DNA of 64,000 bases from Rhodobacter sp. NTK016B (GCF_017303295.1 NZ_JAFKOK010000006.1:62001-126000); one strand, 5' to 3'; positions 42,520 to 54,956 are shown, numbered from the stretch's first letter. Translations and numbers: made by a program. The notes: generated from the sequence alone by a model not told the origin.

Positions 42520-42964
42520 GCCGCGCCTCCCATGCCGGATCATCGGACAGGAACGCGACCGCCCGACCGTCCCCTTCCAGCGTGAACCGCAGCTCCAGCG
42601 CGCCCTTGGGCCGCTCGGGCCCCAGCTTGGCGGGCCATTCGACAAGGCAAAGCGCGGTTTCGAACGCATCCGAGAGGCCCAGCTCGATCACCTCGTCCGG
42701 ATCGCCCAGCCGATAGAGATCGGCGTGCCAGATCTCGGTCGTCGCCGCGTCATAGACCTGCACCAGCGTGAACGTGGGCGACGGCACATCCTCGGCCACG
42801 CCCAGTGCACGGATCAGGGCGCGCGCCAGATGCGTCTTGCCCGCGCCGATCTGCCCGTCGAGCAGCAGCACGTCGCCCGCCCCCACGCAGGCGGCCAGCC
42901 GCGCCGCCAGCGCGTCGGTGGCCTCGGGGTCGGGCAGGAAAACGGGGGGGTGCACCATGGTCAT
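42506..42964 (-). CDS. tsaE: tRNA threonylcarbamoyladenosine ATPase TsaE
   Basis: P-loop ATPase that supports the TsaB-TsaD complex in forming t6A37 in tRNAs that read ANN codons. The 152-aa protein has Walker A DGQIGAGKTHLAR, the switch SPTFTLVQVYD, the DLYRLGDPDEVIELGL signature and a late conserved Trp (VEWPAKL). The start is ATG 42964 or ATG 42958. It is the first gene of the minus-strand unit ending in trxA. Confidence 0.93.
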   Translation of the reverse strand: MTMVHPPVFLPDPEATDALAARLAACVGAGDVLLLDGQIGAGKTHLARALIRALGVAEDVPSPTFTLVQVYDAATTEIWHADLYRLGDPDEVIELGLSDAFETALCLVEWPAKLGPERPKGALELRFTLEGDGRAVAFLSDDPAWEARLADL

Positions 42965-43067
42965 GCACGCAGACTAGCCGCGCTGCGCGGGCGCTGCCAG
43001 AGGGGCCGTGCCTTGCGACAGCGCGACCCCGAAGCCATATAGGGCCGGAACAGGAAAGGGATGCGTA

Positions 43068-43631
43068 ATGGCAGACGACAAGTTTCCCGGCTGGCACGGC
43101 ACGACGATTCTGGCGGTTCGCCGGGGCGGACAGGTCGTGGTTGCGGGCGATGGGCAGGTGAGCCTTGGCCAGACCGTGATCAAGGGCACCGCTCGCAAGG
43201 TGCGCCGCGTGGGCGCCCCGGGGCGCGAAATCGTCGTGGGGTTCGCGGGCTCGACCGCCGACGCCTTCACGCTGCTCGAGCGGCTGGAAAACAAGCTGGA
43301 AGCGACGCCGGGCCAGTTGGCGCGCGCCTGTGTCGAGCTGGCCAAGGACTGGCGCACCGACAAGTATCTGCGCAATCTCGAAGCGATGCTGATCGTCACC
43401 GACGGGGCCGAGCTGTTCGTGCTGACCGGCGCGGGCGACGTGCTGGAACCCGAATATGACATCGCCGCGATCGGGTCGGGCGGGAACTTTGCCGCCTCGG
43501 CCGCGCGGGGCCTGATGGAGACCGACTGGGACGGCGAAAAGATCGCCCGCAAGGCGATGGAAATCGCCGCCTCGATCTGCGTCTACACCAATGGCAACCT
43601 GACGGTCGAAACGATCCGCAAGGAACCCTGA
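43068..43631 (+). CDS. hslV: HslV peptidase subunit of the HslUV protease
   Basis: Proteasome-like threonine peptidase, 187 aa. The N-terminal nucleophile Thr12 ([12 protein letters not shown]) is exposed after removal of an 11-residue propeptide, as in other alphaproteobacteria. [22 protein letters not shown] is the conserved second block, and [14 protein letters not shown] the third. ATG 43068 follows GGAAAGGG. hslU is 0.9 kb downstream, separated by an unrelated hydrolase gene. Confidence 0.96.
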   Translation: MADDKFPGWHGTTILAVRRGGQVVVAGDGQVSLGQTVIKGTARKVRRVGAPGREIVVGFAGSTADAFTLLERLENKLEATPGQLARACVELAKDWRTDKYLRNLEAMLIVTDGAELFVLTGAGDVLEPEYDIAAIGSGGNFAASAARGLMETDWDGEKIARKAMEIAASICVYTNGNLTVETIRKEP

Positions 43632-43642
43632 CCCGGGCCTGC

Positions 43643-43677
43643 CGGTTTTCTGTCTGACAATGAACAGGAGAAAACCG
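43643..43677 (+). promoter_or_regulatory. Hairpin enclosing the ribosome binding site of the hydrolase gene
   Basis: CGGTTTT (43643-43649) pairs with AAAACCG (43671-43677) and CTGT (43650-43653) with ACAG (43664-43667). GAG (43668-43670), the core of AGGAG, is left bulged. The ATG follows at 43679. The fold would partly mask ribosome access, so translation of the hydrolase may be tuned. Confidence 0.35.
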
Positions 43678-43678
43678 C

Positions 43679-44476
43679 ATGCCCCTTTATTATCAGGATA
43701 CCGGCGGGACGGGTCGTCCCGTCGTCCTCATCCATGGCTGGCCGCTGTCCTCGGCCGCGTGGTCCAAGCAGATCCCCGCCCTGAGCGAGGCCGGTTACCG
43801 CGTCATCGCCTATGACAGGCGCGGTTTCGGTCGGTCCGACAAGCCTGCGACCGGATATGATTACGACACGCTGACGCAGGATCTGGACCGGCTGATGACC
43901 GATCTGGACCTGCGCGATGCGACGCTGGTCGGGTTTTCCATGGGCGGTGGTGAGGTCGCGCGCTATGTCGCCACGCATGGCGCGGAAAGGCTGCATAGCG
44001 TGGTCTTCGCCTCGGCCGTGCCGCCCTATCTGAAACAGAGCGACGACAATCCCGAAGGCCCGCTGGACGATGCGACGGCCAACGAATTCGAGACAAATCT
44101 GACCGCCGACCGGCAGGCGTTTTTCGAGCAATTCACCAAGGATTTCTTCACCACAGGCGACACGCTGAAGGTGACCGAGGACGAGCGCAAGGAAGCGCTC
44201 GATCTCTGCCTGCAAAGCTCGCCTGAAGCAGCTCTGGGATGCATGCAGGCCTGGGCCACGACCGATTTCCGCGACGACCTGATCAAGATCGAAATCCCCG
44301 CACTGGTGCTGCACGGGCTGGCCGACGGGATCGTCCCGTTCGAAGGGTCGGGCCAGCGCACGCACCGGATGGTGACCCATGCCGAACTGGTGACGATCCC
44401 CGACGCGCCGCATGGCTGCAACACCAGCCATCCCGACGCATTCAACGCAGCCCTTCTGGACTTTCTGAAGGACTGA
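43679..44476 (+). CDS. Alpha/beta hydrolase (non-haem chloroperoxidase-like)
   Basis: A 265-aa single-domain alpha/beta hydrolase. The oxyanion loop VLIHGWPLSSAAW, the nucleophile elbow GFSMGGGE (Ser), an acidic residue in LHGLADGIVPF and the final His in DAPHGCNTSHPD form the catalytic set. The closest type is the cofactor-free chloroperoxidase/esterase group; the true substrate is unknown. It lies between hslV and hslU, each separated from it by a hairpin, and nothing else links it to proteolysis. Confidence 0.87.
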   Translation: MPLYYQDTGGTGRPVVLIHGWPLSSAAWSKQIPALSEAGYRVIAYDRRGFGRSDKPATGYDYDTLTQDLDRLMTDLDLRDATLVGFSMGGGEVARYVATHGAERLHSVVFASAVPPYLKQSDDNPEGPLDDATANEFETNLTADRQAFFEQFTKDFFTTGDTLKVTEDERKEALDLCLQSSPEAALGCMQAWATTDFRDDLIKIEIPALVLHGLADGIVPFEGSGQRTHRMVTHAELVTIPDAPHGCNTSHPDAFNAALLDFLKD

Positions 44477-44497
44477 ACGCGCCTGCTTGCGGGCCGG

Positions 44498-44521
44498 GGC
44501 GGGGCGGGAAACCGCCCTGCC
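44498..44521. terminator. GAAA-loop hairpin between the hydrolase and hslU
   Basis: GGCGGGGCGG and CCGCCCTGCC pair over 10 bp (one G-T) with a GAAA tetraloop. No T run follows, so it may be a weak terminator, attenuator or RNA-stability element 53 nt before hslU. Confidence 0.35.
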
Positions 44522-44574
44522 TCTTGCCATCCGGGCGGTGAGCGCCCAAGTGGGAGACGCACGAAGGAGTTCCC

Positions 44575-45873
44575 ATGACCGACCTGACCCCCCGCGAAAT
44601 CGTCAGCGAGCTGGATCGCTTCATCATCGGCCAGGCCGACGCCAAACGCGCCGTAGCCGTGGCCCTGCGCAATCGCTGGCGGCGCAAGCAGCTGGGCGCG
44701 GATCTGCGCGACGAGGTCTATCCCAAGAACATCCTGATGATCGGCCCGACCGGCGTCGGCAAGACCGAGATCAGCCGCCGTCTGGCAAAGCTGGCCAAGG
44801 CGCCGTTCCTGAAGGTCGAGGCGACGAAATTCACCGAAGTCGGCTATGTCGGGCGCGACGTGGAGCAGATCATCCGCGATCTGGTCGACAGCGCGATGGT
44901 GATGACCCGCGAAGCGATGCGGGGCGAAGTGGCCTCGCGCGCTCAACAGAACGCCGAGGAACGCGTGCTGGACGCGATCGCCGGCAAAGAGGCGCGCTCG
45001 GGCACGCGGGACCTGTTTCGCAAAAAGCTGCGCGCAGGCGAGCTGGACGATACGGTGATTGAGCTGGAAGTCTCGGACGCGCCGCCCGCGATGCCGATGC
45101 TGGAGCTTCCGGGCATGCAGGCGCAAGGGATGAATCTAGGCGATATCTTCGGCAAGGCCTTTGGCCAGCGCACGGTCAAGAAGCGCATGACGGTCGAGGA
45201 AAGCCACGAGATCCTACTGAGCGAAGAAGCCGACAAACTGCTGGACGAGGAAACCGTGAAAGCCGCCGCGCTGGAAGCGGTCGAGCAGAACGGCATCGTC
45301 TTCCTCGACGAGATCGACAAGGTCTGCGCCCGCGCCGAAACGCGCGGCGCCGATGTCAGCCGCGAGGGCGTGCAACGCGACCTGCTGCCGCTGATCGAGG
45401 GCACGACGGTTTCGACCAAGCACGGCGCCGTCAAGACCGACCATATCCTGTTCATCGCCTCGGGCGCGTTCCACGTCGCCAAGCCTTCGGATCTGCTGCC
45501 CGAACTTCAGGGCCGCCTGCCGATCCGGGTCGAACTGCGCGCGTTGAGCGAAGACGATTTCGTCCGCATCCTGACCGAGACCGACAATGCCCTCACCCGC
45601 CAGTACACGGCCCTGATGCAGACCGAGGCCGTAGGGATCGAGTTCACCGAGGACGGCATCCGCGCGCTGGCGAAGATCGCCGCCGAGGTCAATCAGAGTG
45701 TCGAGAATATCGGCGCGCGCCGACTCTACACGGTGATGGAACGGGTCTTCGAAGAGCTGAGCTTCCTTGCCCCCGACAAGGGCGGCGAAACGGTCACGGT
45801 AGACGCCGATTATGTCGAGGCGAATATCGGCGAATTGTCGCGCTCGGCAGATCTGAGCCGCTACGTGCTTTGA
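44575..45873 (+). CDS. hslU: HslU ATPase subunit of the HslUV protease
   Basis: AAA+ unfoldase that feeds substrates to HslV. The 432-aa protein has the N-terminal [21 protein letters not shown], Walker [16 protein letters not shown], pore motif GYVGRDVE, Walker [11 protein letters not shown] and sensor-2 region [14 protein letters not shown]. It ends in ...SADLSRYVL, the C-terminal tail that docks into HslV. ATG 44575 follows GAAGGAG. A copy of the intergenic repeat follows the stop by 10 nt. Confidence 0.97.
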   Translation: MTDLTPREIVSELDRFIIGQADAKRAVAVALRNRWRRKQLGADLRDEVYPKNILMIGPTGVGKTEISRRLAKLAKAPFLKVEATKFTEVGYVGRDVEQIIRDLVDSAMVMTREAMRGEVASRAQQNAEERVLDAIAGKEARSGTRDLFRKKLRAGELDDTVIELEVSDAPPAMPMLELPGMQAQGMNLGDIFGKAFGQRTVKKRMTVEESHEILLSEEADKLLDEETVKAAALEAVEQNGIVFLDEIDKVCARAETRGADVSREGVQRDLLPLIEGTTVSTKHGAVKTDHILFIASGAFHVAKPSDLLPELQGRLPIRVELRALSEDDFVRILTETDNALTRQYTALMQTEAVGIEFTEDGIRALAKIAAEVNQSVENIGARRLYTVMERVFEELSFLAPDKGGETVTVDADYVEANIGELSRSADLSRYVL

Positions 45874-45883
45874 TCCCGGCAGC

Positions 45884-45949
45884 AGGGGGGCGCTGCCCCC
45901 CTCGGCCTGCGGCCTCACCCCCCGGGATATTTCTGGATTAAAGATGGGG
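45884..45949 (+). repeat. Intergenic 3'-end repeat, copy C (full form)
   Basis: Hairpin GGGGGGC-GCT-GCCCCCC (a 7-bp stem), then CTCGGCCTGCGGCCTCA with a GGCC-TGC-GGCC hairpin, a C run, and GGGATATTTCTGGATTAAAGATGGGG. It reads in the direction of hslU, as copies A and B do relative to their upstream genes. Confidence 0.85.
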
Positions 45950-45973
45950 CGGCCGGCGAGGCGGCCCCTTTTG

Positions 45974-46414
45974 TCAATCCGCGATCAGGTGCGGGGTCAG
46001 GCGCGTGCGCACGGCCTCGGGCATGGGGGCGGATTTTCGCGTCTTGGGGTCGAAAAAAACTTCGGTCAGGTCATAGGTCGCGTGCAACGCGCCGGTTTCG
46101 GCATGGATCATCCGCAGGTGGAAGGTCATCGACTTGCCGCCCAGCCGGCGCGCGGCGCCGTCGATGATGAAACTGTCACCCGCCTTGAGTTCCTGAATGA
46201 AATTGGTTTCGGCCTTGGCCGAGACGATATGCACGCCGTGTTCCTCCATCATCCACGAGATCGGGATGTTCAGCGTGGTGTAGAGGAAGAACGAGGCGTC
46301 GTCGAAGAACGGCGCGTAGTGGCGCACATTCATGTGGCCGAAAATGTCGTGGTGCCACGGATGAACGACCCCGCGCAGAAGTTCGGGGCGTCCGGATTGG
46401 CGCAGGTCAGGCAT
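45974..46414 (-). CDS. 4-hydroxybenzoyl-CoA thioesterase-like acyl-CoA thioesterase
   Basis: A 146-aa hot-dog-fold thioesterase. The active-site helix context HPWHHDIFGHMNVRHYAPFFDDA contains the catalytic Asp and the GHMN pattern of the 4HBT family; KAGDSFIIDGAARRLGGKSMTFHLRM forms the long strands. It probably hydrolyses acyl-CoA; the chain length is unknown. It overlaps the upstream membrane-protein gene by 8 nt, so the two are coupled. Confidence 0.85.
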   Translation of the reverse strand: MPDLRQSGRPELLRGVVHPWHHDIFGHMNVRHYAPFFDDASFFLYTTLNIPISWMMEEHGVHIVSAKAETNFIQELKAGDSFIIDGAARRLGGKSMTFHLRMIHAETGALHATYDLTEVFFDPKTRKSAPMPEAVRTRLTPHLIAD

Positions 46415-47171
46415 TCAGGTCTCGCTTCTCGATGTAATGGCCGTAGAGGGTGGTCATGATACTGACCCCGACGAGCATCACCAGCCATTGCACCACAGCC
46501 ATGCATAACAGGCCGAGCGGCACGCTGATCTGGCCAAGGAGCGTGCCCGGAACCTGAACCAGCCAGCTGGCCAGTACCGAAATCAGGGTCAGCCCGAAGA
46601 TTGCGCCGCCGCCGGTCGATGTCTGGAACCATGCCTCGCGCAGGGTGAGGCGGTTGCCGATGGCCGCCGCGGGCAGGATCGGGGCAAGCCGGTAGAAGAC
46701 GTAACCCGCAGGCAGGAAGACCACGAGGAACCCGATCAGCACCACCAGCATTCCCGGCGAGGCCGATGTCGCGCCCATCATCGGCGCCAGGATCAGGCCG
46801 CTGACCGCCATGAAGGGTATGAACACCGCAGCCAGAACAAGCCCGAGAATGACCCCGGCCTTCACGTAGCGCCAGATCGCCGCGCCGTGCCATGGCGGCA
46901 GGAAGGCACCGGGCGTTTCCTCGATCAGGATGTAGCGATGCCATGCGACCGCGACCCAAAGGCCGGTGACGAACCGTGCGAGCGACAGAAACAGCGTCGC
47001 GGGCGAGGGCATCATCTGTTGTCCCGGAACGGAGGACAGGATCATTTCGCGTCCGACGCTGACGTTGAGCGCAACCATGACCACCAGCGCCACCGCGCCA
47101 AGGCGCAGCGCAGCGCCGGCATTGCCCAGCACCATTCGCAGTGCGTGAGTGAAGATCGCAATGGCTTTCAT
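46407..47171 (-). CDS. Polytopic inner-membrane protein of unknown function
   Basis: I do not recognise a named family. The 254-aa protein has about six hydrophobic segments, the first being LRLGAVALVVMVALNVSV and later ones AGVILGLVLAAVFIPFMAV, MLVVLIGFLVVFLPAGYVFY and LGLLCMAVVQWLVMLVGVSIM. Short loops carry RYILIEETPG and IGNRLTLREAWFQTS, which recall uncharacterised YciC/DUF-type membrane proteins. It is the first gene of a unit with the thioesterase and is divergent from argG. ATG 47171 is chosen. Confidence 0.7.
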   Translation of the reverse strand: MKAIAIFTHALRMVLGNAGAALRLGAVALVVMVALNVSVGREMILSSVPGQQMMPSPATLFLSLARFVTGLWVAVAWHRYILIEETPGAFLPPWHGAAIWRYVKAGVILGLVLAAVFIPFMAVSGLILAPMMGATSASPGMLVVLIGFLVVFLPAGYVFYRLAPILPAAAIGNRLTLREAWFQTSTGGGAIFGLTLISVLASWLVQVPGTLLGQISVPLGLLCMAVVQWLVMLVGVSIMTTLYGHYIEKRDLNA

Positions 47172-47305
47172 CGGGTCCTGCCTGACGCATGGGTGTCTCG
47201 GTACGAGTGTTTCGCTGCCGCCGCCCTCTGTCAATCGCGGCGAGGTGTTGCGCAGCAAGGGTAAAGGGGATAGTCGAAGCCCGTTCCACTCCATGGGAGA
47301 TGCTC

Positions 47306-48538
47306 ATGTCCGCGCCCAAGAAAGTCGTGCTGGCCTATTCCGGCGGTCTCGATACCTCGATCATCCTGAAATGGCTGCAGACCGAATACGGCTGCGAAGT
47401 GATCACCTATACGGCCGATCTGGGCCAGGGTGAGGAACTGGAGCCCGCGCGTGCCAAGGCGCTGATGCTGGGCATCAAGGAAGAGAACATTCACATCCTC
47501 GACGTGCGCGAGGAATTCGTGAAGGATTTCGTCTTCCCGATGTTCCGTGCCAACGCGCTGTATGAGGGGCTCTATCTGCTGGGCACCTCGATCGCGCGAC
47601 CGCTGATCTCGAAACATCTGGTGGAAATCGCCCACAAACACGGCGCCGATGCCATCGCCCATGGGGCGACCGGCAAAGGCAACGATCAGGTGCGGTTCGA
47701 ATTGTCGGCGCTGGCGCTAGACCCGTCGATCCGGGTGATCGCGCCGTGGCGGGAATGGGACCTGACCTCGCGGACCCGTCTGCTGGAATTCGCCGAACAG
47801 AACCAGATCCCGATTGCCAAGAACAAGCGCGGCGAAGCGCCGTTCTCGGTCGATGCGAACCTGCTGCATACCTCGTCCGAGGGCACGGTTCTGGAAGATC
47901 CGGGTGTCGAGGCGCCCGATTACGTGGCGCAGCGCATCGTTCAGGTCGAGGACGCGCCGGATCAGCCGGAATTCATCGAGGTCGCTTTCGAGCAGGGCGA
48001 CGCGGTGGCGATCAATGGCGAGGCCATGTCGCCCGCCACGATCCTGACCAAGCTGAACGAATACGGTGCCAAGCATGGTATCGGCATGCTGGACTTCGTG
48101 GAAAACCGCTTCGTCGGCATGAAATCGCGCGGCGTTTACGAAACGCCGGGTGGTACGATCCTGCTGGAAGCGCATCGCGGTATCGAGCAGATCACGCTCG
48201 ATTCGGGCGCTGGCCACCTGAAGGATTCGATCATGCCGCGCTATGCCGAGCTGATCTATAACGGCTTCTGGTTCTCGCCCGAGCGCGAGGCGCTGCAGGC
48301 GCTGATCGACAAGACGCAGGAATACGTCACCGGCACGGTCAAGCTGAAGCTCTACAAGGGCGTGGCGCGGACCGTGGCGCGCTGGTCGGATTACTCGCTG
48401 TATTCCGAGAAGCACGTGACATTCGAAGAAGATGCGGGCGCCTACGACCAGAAGGACGCCGCCGGCTTCATCCACCTGAACGCGCTGCGCCTGAAACTGA
48501 TCGCGACGCGGAATGCGCGGGTTGCTGAAAAGGGCTAA
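47306..48538 (+). CDS. argG: Argininosuccinate synthase
   Basis: Joins citrulline and aspartate with ATP in arginine synthesis. At 410 aa it has the N-type ATP pyrophosphatase loop [35 protein letters not shown] for citrulline and aspartate binding, and [16 protein letters not shown]. The start is ATG 47306, with GGGAGA upstream. It is monocistronic: divergent from the membrane-protein gene and closed by a strong hairpin. The 134-bp leader holds no clear arginine-type operator that I can see. Confidence 0.97.
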   Translation: MSAPKKVVLAYSGGLDTSIILKWLQTEYGCEVITYTADLGQGEELEPARAKALMLGIKEENIHILDVREEFVKDFVFPMFRANALYEGLYLLGTSIARPLISKHLVEIAHKHGADAIAHGATGKGNDQVRFELSALALDPSIRVIAPWREWDLTSRTRLLEFAEQNQIPIAKNKRGEAPFSVDANLLHTSSEGTVLEDPGVEAPDYVAQRIVQVEDAPDQPEFIEVAFEQGDAVAINGEAMSPATILTKLNEYGAKHGIGMLDFVENRFVGMKSRGVYETPGGTILLEAHRGIEQITLDSGAGHLKDSIMPRYAELIYNGFWFSPEREALQALIDKTQEYVTGTVKLKLYKGVARTVARWSDYSLYSEKHVTFEEDAGAYDQKDAAGFIHLNALRLKLIATRNARVAEKG

Positions 48539-48561
48539 GCCTCTATAAAGATTGCTTTAAT

Positions 48562-48589
48562 CGGGCCGTCCTGTTGGGCGGCCCGTTTT
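48562..48589 (+). terminator. argG terminator
   Basis: CGGGCCGTCC, loop TGTT, GGGCGGCCCG (one G-T pair), then TTTTG: a 10-bp stem ending in a T run 23 nt past the stop. Confidence 0.8.
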
Positions 48590-48625
48590 GCTTTCCCGGA
48601 TTTGGATTGCATCGCTGCATAAACG

Positions 48626-48654
48626 AAACGGGCCGCGAAGATCGCGGCCCGTTT
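48626..48654 (-). terminator. Terminator for the 45-aa membrane protein gene
   Basis: AAACGGGCCGCGA and TCGCGGCCCGTTT form a perfect 13-bp stem with a 3-nt loop. On the minus strand the tail is CGTTTATG. It lies 65 nt downstream of the small gene, facing the argG terminator. Confidence 0.7.
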
Positions 48655-48719
48655 GCGTTCGGACGCATTGTCCGGTGTCGCATCGCCTGGGGGAGGAGCT
48701 GCGCGACGGGTCAGAGCAT

Positions 48720-48857
48720 TCAGAGGAAAAGCGCGAAGATACCCACCCACATCGCCCCGCCAAGAACCATGGCCAGTGCGATACCGGCACCGGCAGGGAG
48801 CGAGGCACCCGGCTTCGTGGCTGCCACATGAAGCGCGGTATTGGTCTGAGCGGTCAT
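48720..48857 (-). CDS. Small 45-aa single-span membrane protein
   Basis: A short gene starting at ATG 48857 behind a good GGAAGG at 6 nt. The product has a polar, Ala/Thr-rich N-terminal half (MTAQTNTALHVAATKPG) and one hydrophobic stretch (about residues 24-45, AGIALAMVLGGAMWVGIFAL). It has its own downstream terminator and a 97-bp upstream gap, so it is probably a real, separately expressed gene. No function is known to me. It resembles in size the 60-aa protein at 4163-4345 but not in sequence. Confidence 0.65.
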   Translation of the reverse strand: MTAQTNTALHVAATKPGASLPAGAGIALAMVLGGAMWVGIFALFL

Positions 48858-48954
48858 GATCACCTTCCGGCTGAATGGGAACAGGTTGAACTCGACTCCT
48901 AAACCAACCCTTAACAAAGGCGAAAAAAAGGCAGGGATGCGGTGATTGTATGTG

Positions 48955-49826
48955 TCAGGCCCTGTCGATCAAGGCCTGAACCTCGGATTTCAGGGGCATC
49001 GCCGGGGCTGCGCCGGGGCGTGTGACCTGCAACGCTGCAGCAGCAGAGGCATAGCGCAGGGCGTCAGGGGCACTCGCCCCCTGGTCGAGCGCAGCGGCGA
49101 GAGAGCCTGCGAAACAATCGCCCGCGCCGGTTGTATCGACGGGCGTGACCTTGAAAGCCGGGATGAAAAGCGGCTCGGCGCCCTGGCTCACCCATTCCGC
49201 GCCCTTGGCGCCATGGGTGACGATAACCGCCTCGACCGGCTGGGCATCGAGCGGAATACCCGTGGCCTCGGTCAGGGCGCGCGCCTCGCCTGCATTGACC
49301 AGCAAATGCGTGACATGGGGCAAAACGGCGCTGAGCGGCTCCAACGCGAAGGGAGCGGCGGAATAGAACACCTTCATCCCGCGCGCCCGGGCGGCTTTCG
49401 CGGCCTCGACCTGATGCGAGGTTTCGTTCTGCAACAGCAGGATGTCGCCCGGCTGCGCCGCCGTGAGCGTCGCGTCGATCAACGCCGGATCCTGCGCGAG
49501 ATTGGCGCCGGAATAGATGATGATCTGGTTCTCGCCCGCGTCATCGACCGCAACGATCGCGTGGCCGGTGGGCTGGGCGACAGTGGCGATGCAATCCATC
49601 GCCACGCCATGCTCCACCAGCGCCCCGGCGATCCAGGCATCCCCCTGCCCCACCGCACCGATATGCACGACCTTCGCCCCAGCCCTGAGCGCCGCGATGC
49701 TCTGGTTCACGCCCTTGCCGCCCAGCCCCGGCTGATAGCCGGTGGCCGACAGCGTCTCACCCGCCAACGGTAGGGCCTTCAGGCGATAGACGTGGTCGAT
49801 ATTGATCGAGCCGAGGCAATAGACAC

Positions 49827-49830
<4 letters not shown>
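48955..49830 (-). CDS. PfkB-family sugar kinase (ribokinase type)
   Basis: A 291-aa cytoplasmic carbohydrate kinase. The N-terminal signature LGSINIDHVYRLKALPLAGET and GGKGVNQSIAALRAGA match the first PfkB pattern; PVDTTGAGDCFAGSLAAAL is the second, with the catalytic Asp in GAGD. The substrate is most likely ribose or a nucleoside, as in RbsK. The start ATG 49830 overlaps the stop of the malic enzyme gene by ATGA, an unusual partnership that binds its expression to maeB. Confidence 0.87.
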
Positions 49831-52097
<2,267 letters not shown>

Positions 52098-52265
52098 GGG
52101 GCCTCCTCCGGGGAACTGTTTTTCCTTAGCGCCCAAGCGCGCGTGGAACAACGCGGGATTTGGCCGGCGAACGCCCTGCCGATGCCCCGGCGCGGCACGG
52201 GGATCGCCCTTTCGCCCGGAATCCGGCTGCATTACAGTCGCGTACGGATGCAAACCGGGGGCGGA

Positions 52266-54920
52266 ATGAGCCAGCAAGTCACGCCGATGATGGCGCAGTT
52301 CCTTGAGATCAAGGAGCAAAATCCAGATGCGCTGTTGTTCTATCGCATGGGCGATTTCTACGAGATGTTCTTCGACGACGCGGTCGCGGCGGCGGCGGCG
52401 CTGGATATCTCGCTGACCAAGCGCGGCCAGCATCTGGGCGAAGATATCCCGATGTGCGGCGTGCCGGTCCATGCGGCCGAAGGCTATCTGCTGACGCTGA
52501 TCCGCAAGGGCTTCCGCGTGGCCATCGCCGAACAGATGGAAGACCCGGCCGAGGCCAAGAAGCGCGGCTCGAAATCGGTGGTCAAGCGCGACGTGGTGCG
52601 GCTGGTCACGCCCGGCACGCTGACCGAAGACGCGCTGCTGGAGCCCCGGCGGCACAATTACCTTGCCGCGTGGGGCGACATTCGCGGCGAGGCGGCGCTG
52701 GCCTGGGCGGATATTTCCACCGGCGAGTTGCGGGTGATGCCCTGCCCGCGCGTGCGGCTGGCGCCCGAACTGGCGCGGCTGGGCGCGCGGGAACTGATCG
52801 TGGCCGAGGATCACGCCGCAAGCCTGCGCGAACTGGCCGACGACATGGCCCTGACGCTGGCCGAACGCGGGCGCGCGTCCTTCGACAGCGCCGCCGGTAC
52901 GAAGCGGCTTTGTGCGCTGTTCGGGGTGCAGACGCTGGACGGGTTTGGCACCTTCACGCGCGAAGAGGTTTCGGCGCTCGGGGCGTTGGTCGATTACCTC
53001 GACCTGACGCAAAAAGGCCGGATGCCGCTGATGCGCCCGCCGGTAAAGGAAAGCGCGGGCGCGGCGATGCAGATCGACGGGCCGACGCGGCGGAACCTTG
53101 AACTGACATCGTCGCTTCAGGGCGGGCGTGACGGGTCGCTTCTGAGCGCGATCGATACCAGCGTCACGGCGGGCGGTGCGCGCCTGCTCGAGCGGCGCAT
53201 TTCCGCGCCGTCCTGCGATCTGGGCGTAATCCGGGCGCGGCTGGCGGCGGTGGATTTGCTGGTCGGCGACGACCTGTTACGCGGCGATCTGCGCGCCTGT
53301 CTGAAGGCGGTGCCCGATATCGACCGCGCGCTGTCGCGGCTGGCGCTGGAACGCGGCGGGCCGCGCGATCTGGCGATGATCCGCGGCGGGCTGGCACAGG
53401 CGGGCGCTCTGGCCGCCATGCTGCCTCAGGACGGCCCTGACGTGCTCTCGGCGGCCCGGGATGCCCTGTCCGGACATGAGGCGCTGGCGGGGCTGCTGGA
53501 GCGCTCTCTGGTGGCGGAGCCGCCGCTTCTGGCCCGCGATGGGGGCTTCATCGCCTCGGGCGTGGACGAAGAGCTGGACGCGGCGCGCGAGCTGCGCGAC
53601 GAAGGGCGCGGCGTGATTGCCCGGATGCAGGCCGAGTACATCAAGGAAACCGGCATCAACTCGCTGAAGATCAAGCACAACAACGTGCTTGGCTACTTCA
53701 TCGAGACGACCGCGACCCATGCCGAGAAGATGCTGTCCGCCCCTTTGAACGAGGTGTTCAAGCATCGGCAGACCACGGCCAATCAGGTCCGGTTCACCAC
53801 CGTGCCGCTGTCCGAGATGGAAACCAAGATCCTGAACGCGGGCGCGCGGGCGCTGGATATCGAGCGGCGGATCTTCGAAGAGCTGCGCGCGGCGATCCTC
53901 GAGCGCGCCGCCGACGTGCATGGCGCCGCCCGCGCGCTGGCCGAGATCGATGTCACGGCGGGCTTCGCCGAGCTGGCGCGGCTGCGCGACTGGACGCGGC
54001 CGCAGGTCGATGACAGCCGCGATTTCGAGGTCGAGGCCGGGCGGCACCCGGTGGTCGAGGCGGCGTTGGCAAAGAATGGCCAGCCCTTTGTCGCCAACGA
54101 TCTTGCGCTGGACCCCAAGGAGAGCGACGCGGCGGCGATTTGGCTGGTTACGGGGCCGAACATGGCCGGTAAATCGACCTTCCTGCGCCAGAACGCACTG
54201 ATCGCTATCCTCGCGCAGGCGGGCGGCTATGTGCCGGCGCGCTCGGCGCGGATCGGACTGGTCGATCAGGTCTTCAGCCGCGTCGGCGCCTCAGATGATC
54301 TGGCGCGCGGGCGCTCGACCTTCATGGTCGAGATGGTCGAGACGGCGGCGATCGTCAATCAGGCGGGCAAGCGCGCCTTCGTGATCCTTGACGAGATCGG
54401 GCGCGGCACCGCGACTTATGACGGCCTGTCCATCGCCTGGGCAGTGCTGGAACATCTGCACGCGGTCAATGGCTGCCGCGCGCTGTTTGCCACGCATTAC
54501 CACGAGATGGTGGCGATGGCCGAGCGGTTGGACGGGATCGAGAATGCCACCGTCAGCGTCCGCGAATGGGAGGGCGAGGTCGTTTTCCTGCACGAGGTGA
54601 TCAAGGGCGCAGCGGACCGGTCCTATGGCGTGCAGGTGGCGCGGCTGGCGGGTCTGCCGGACGCGGTGATCGTGCGGGCGCGCGAAGTTCTGGAAATGCT
54701 GGAAGCGGGCGATCAGGGGCAGAAAGGCGCGAAGGCGCTGATCGACGAGCTGCCGCTCTTTGCCGCAGCGTCGCCCCCGGCCCCTGTCCGGGCCGCCAAG
54801 CCCAAAGCATCTGTGGTGGAGGAAAAGCTGCGCAGCGTTCATCCGGATTCGATGACGCCGCGCGAGGCCCTGACGATGCTGTACGAGCTGCGGGACCTGC
54901 TGGGCGACGACAAGGGCTAA
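52266..54920 (+). CDS. mutS: DNA mismatch repair ATPase MutS
   Basis: Recognises mismatched base pairs, 884 aa. The Phe-x-Glu mismatch wedge is present as [15 protein letters not shown] near residue 30. The ATPase domain has Walker [15 protein letters not shown], Walker [17 protein letters not shown] and LFATHYHEM. The C-terminal region after 780 ends with the dimerisation helices ([18 protein letters not shown]). ATG 52266 has GGGGGCGG upstream. It is divergent from maeB and convergent with grpE. Confidence 0.97.
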   Translation: MSQQVTPMMAQFLEIKEQNPDALLFYRMGDFYEMFFDDAVAAAAALDISLTKRGQHLGEDIPMCGVPVHAAEGYLLTLIRKGFRVAIAEQMEDPAEAKKRGSKSVVKRDVVRLVTPGTLTEDALLEPRRHNYLAAWGDIRGEAALAWADISTGELRVMPCPRVRLAPELARLGARELIVAEDHAASLRELADDMALTLAERGRASFDSAAGTKRLCALFGVQTLDGFGTFTREEVSALGALVDYLDLTQKGRMPLMRPPVKESAGAAMQIDGPTRRNLELTSSLQGGRDGSLLSAIDTSVTAGGARLLERRISAPSCDLGVIRARLAAVDLLVGDDLLRGDLRACLKAVPDIDRALSRLALERGGPRDLAMIRGGLAQAGALAAMLPQDGPDVLSAARDALSGHEALAGLLERSLVAEPPLLARDGGFIASGVDEELDAARELRDEGRGVIARMQAEYIKETGINSLKIKHNNVLGYFIETTATHAEKMLSAPLNEVFKHRQTTANQVRFTTVPLSEMETKILNAGARALDIERRIFEELRAAILERAADVHGAARALAEIDVTAGFAELARLRDWTRPQVDDSRDFEVEAGRHPVVEAALAKNGQPFVANDLALDPKESDAAAIWLVTGPNMAGKSTFLRQNALIAILAQAGGYVPARSARIGLVDQVFSRVGASDDLARGRSTFMVEMVETAAIVNQAGKRAFVILDEIGRGTATYDGLSIAWAVLEHLHAVNGCRALFATHYHEMVAMAERLDGIENATVSVREWEGEVVFLHEVIKGAADRSYGVQVARLAGLPDAVIVRAREVLEMLEAGDQGQKGAKALIDELPLFAAASPPAPVRAAKPKASVVEEKLRSVHPDSMTPREALTMLYELRDLLGDDKG

Positions 54921-54956
54921 GGCGCGCTACGGTGCCTTGCCGCCCTTGCCGGGAGC

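Noticed and set aside
48413-48418. CACGTG in argG as parS
   Set aside because: Only the central six bases match; the flanking TTT/AAA are absent.
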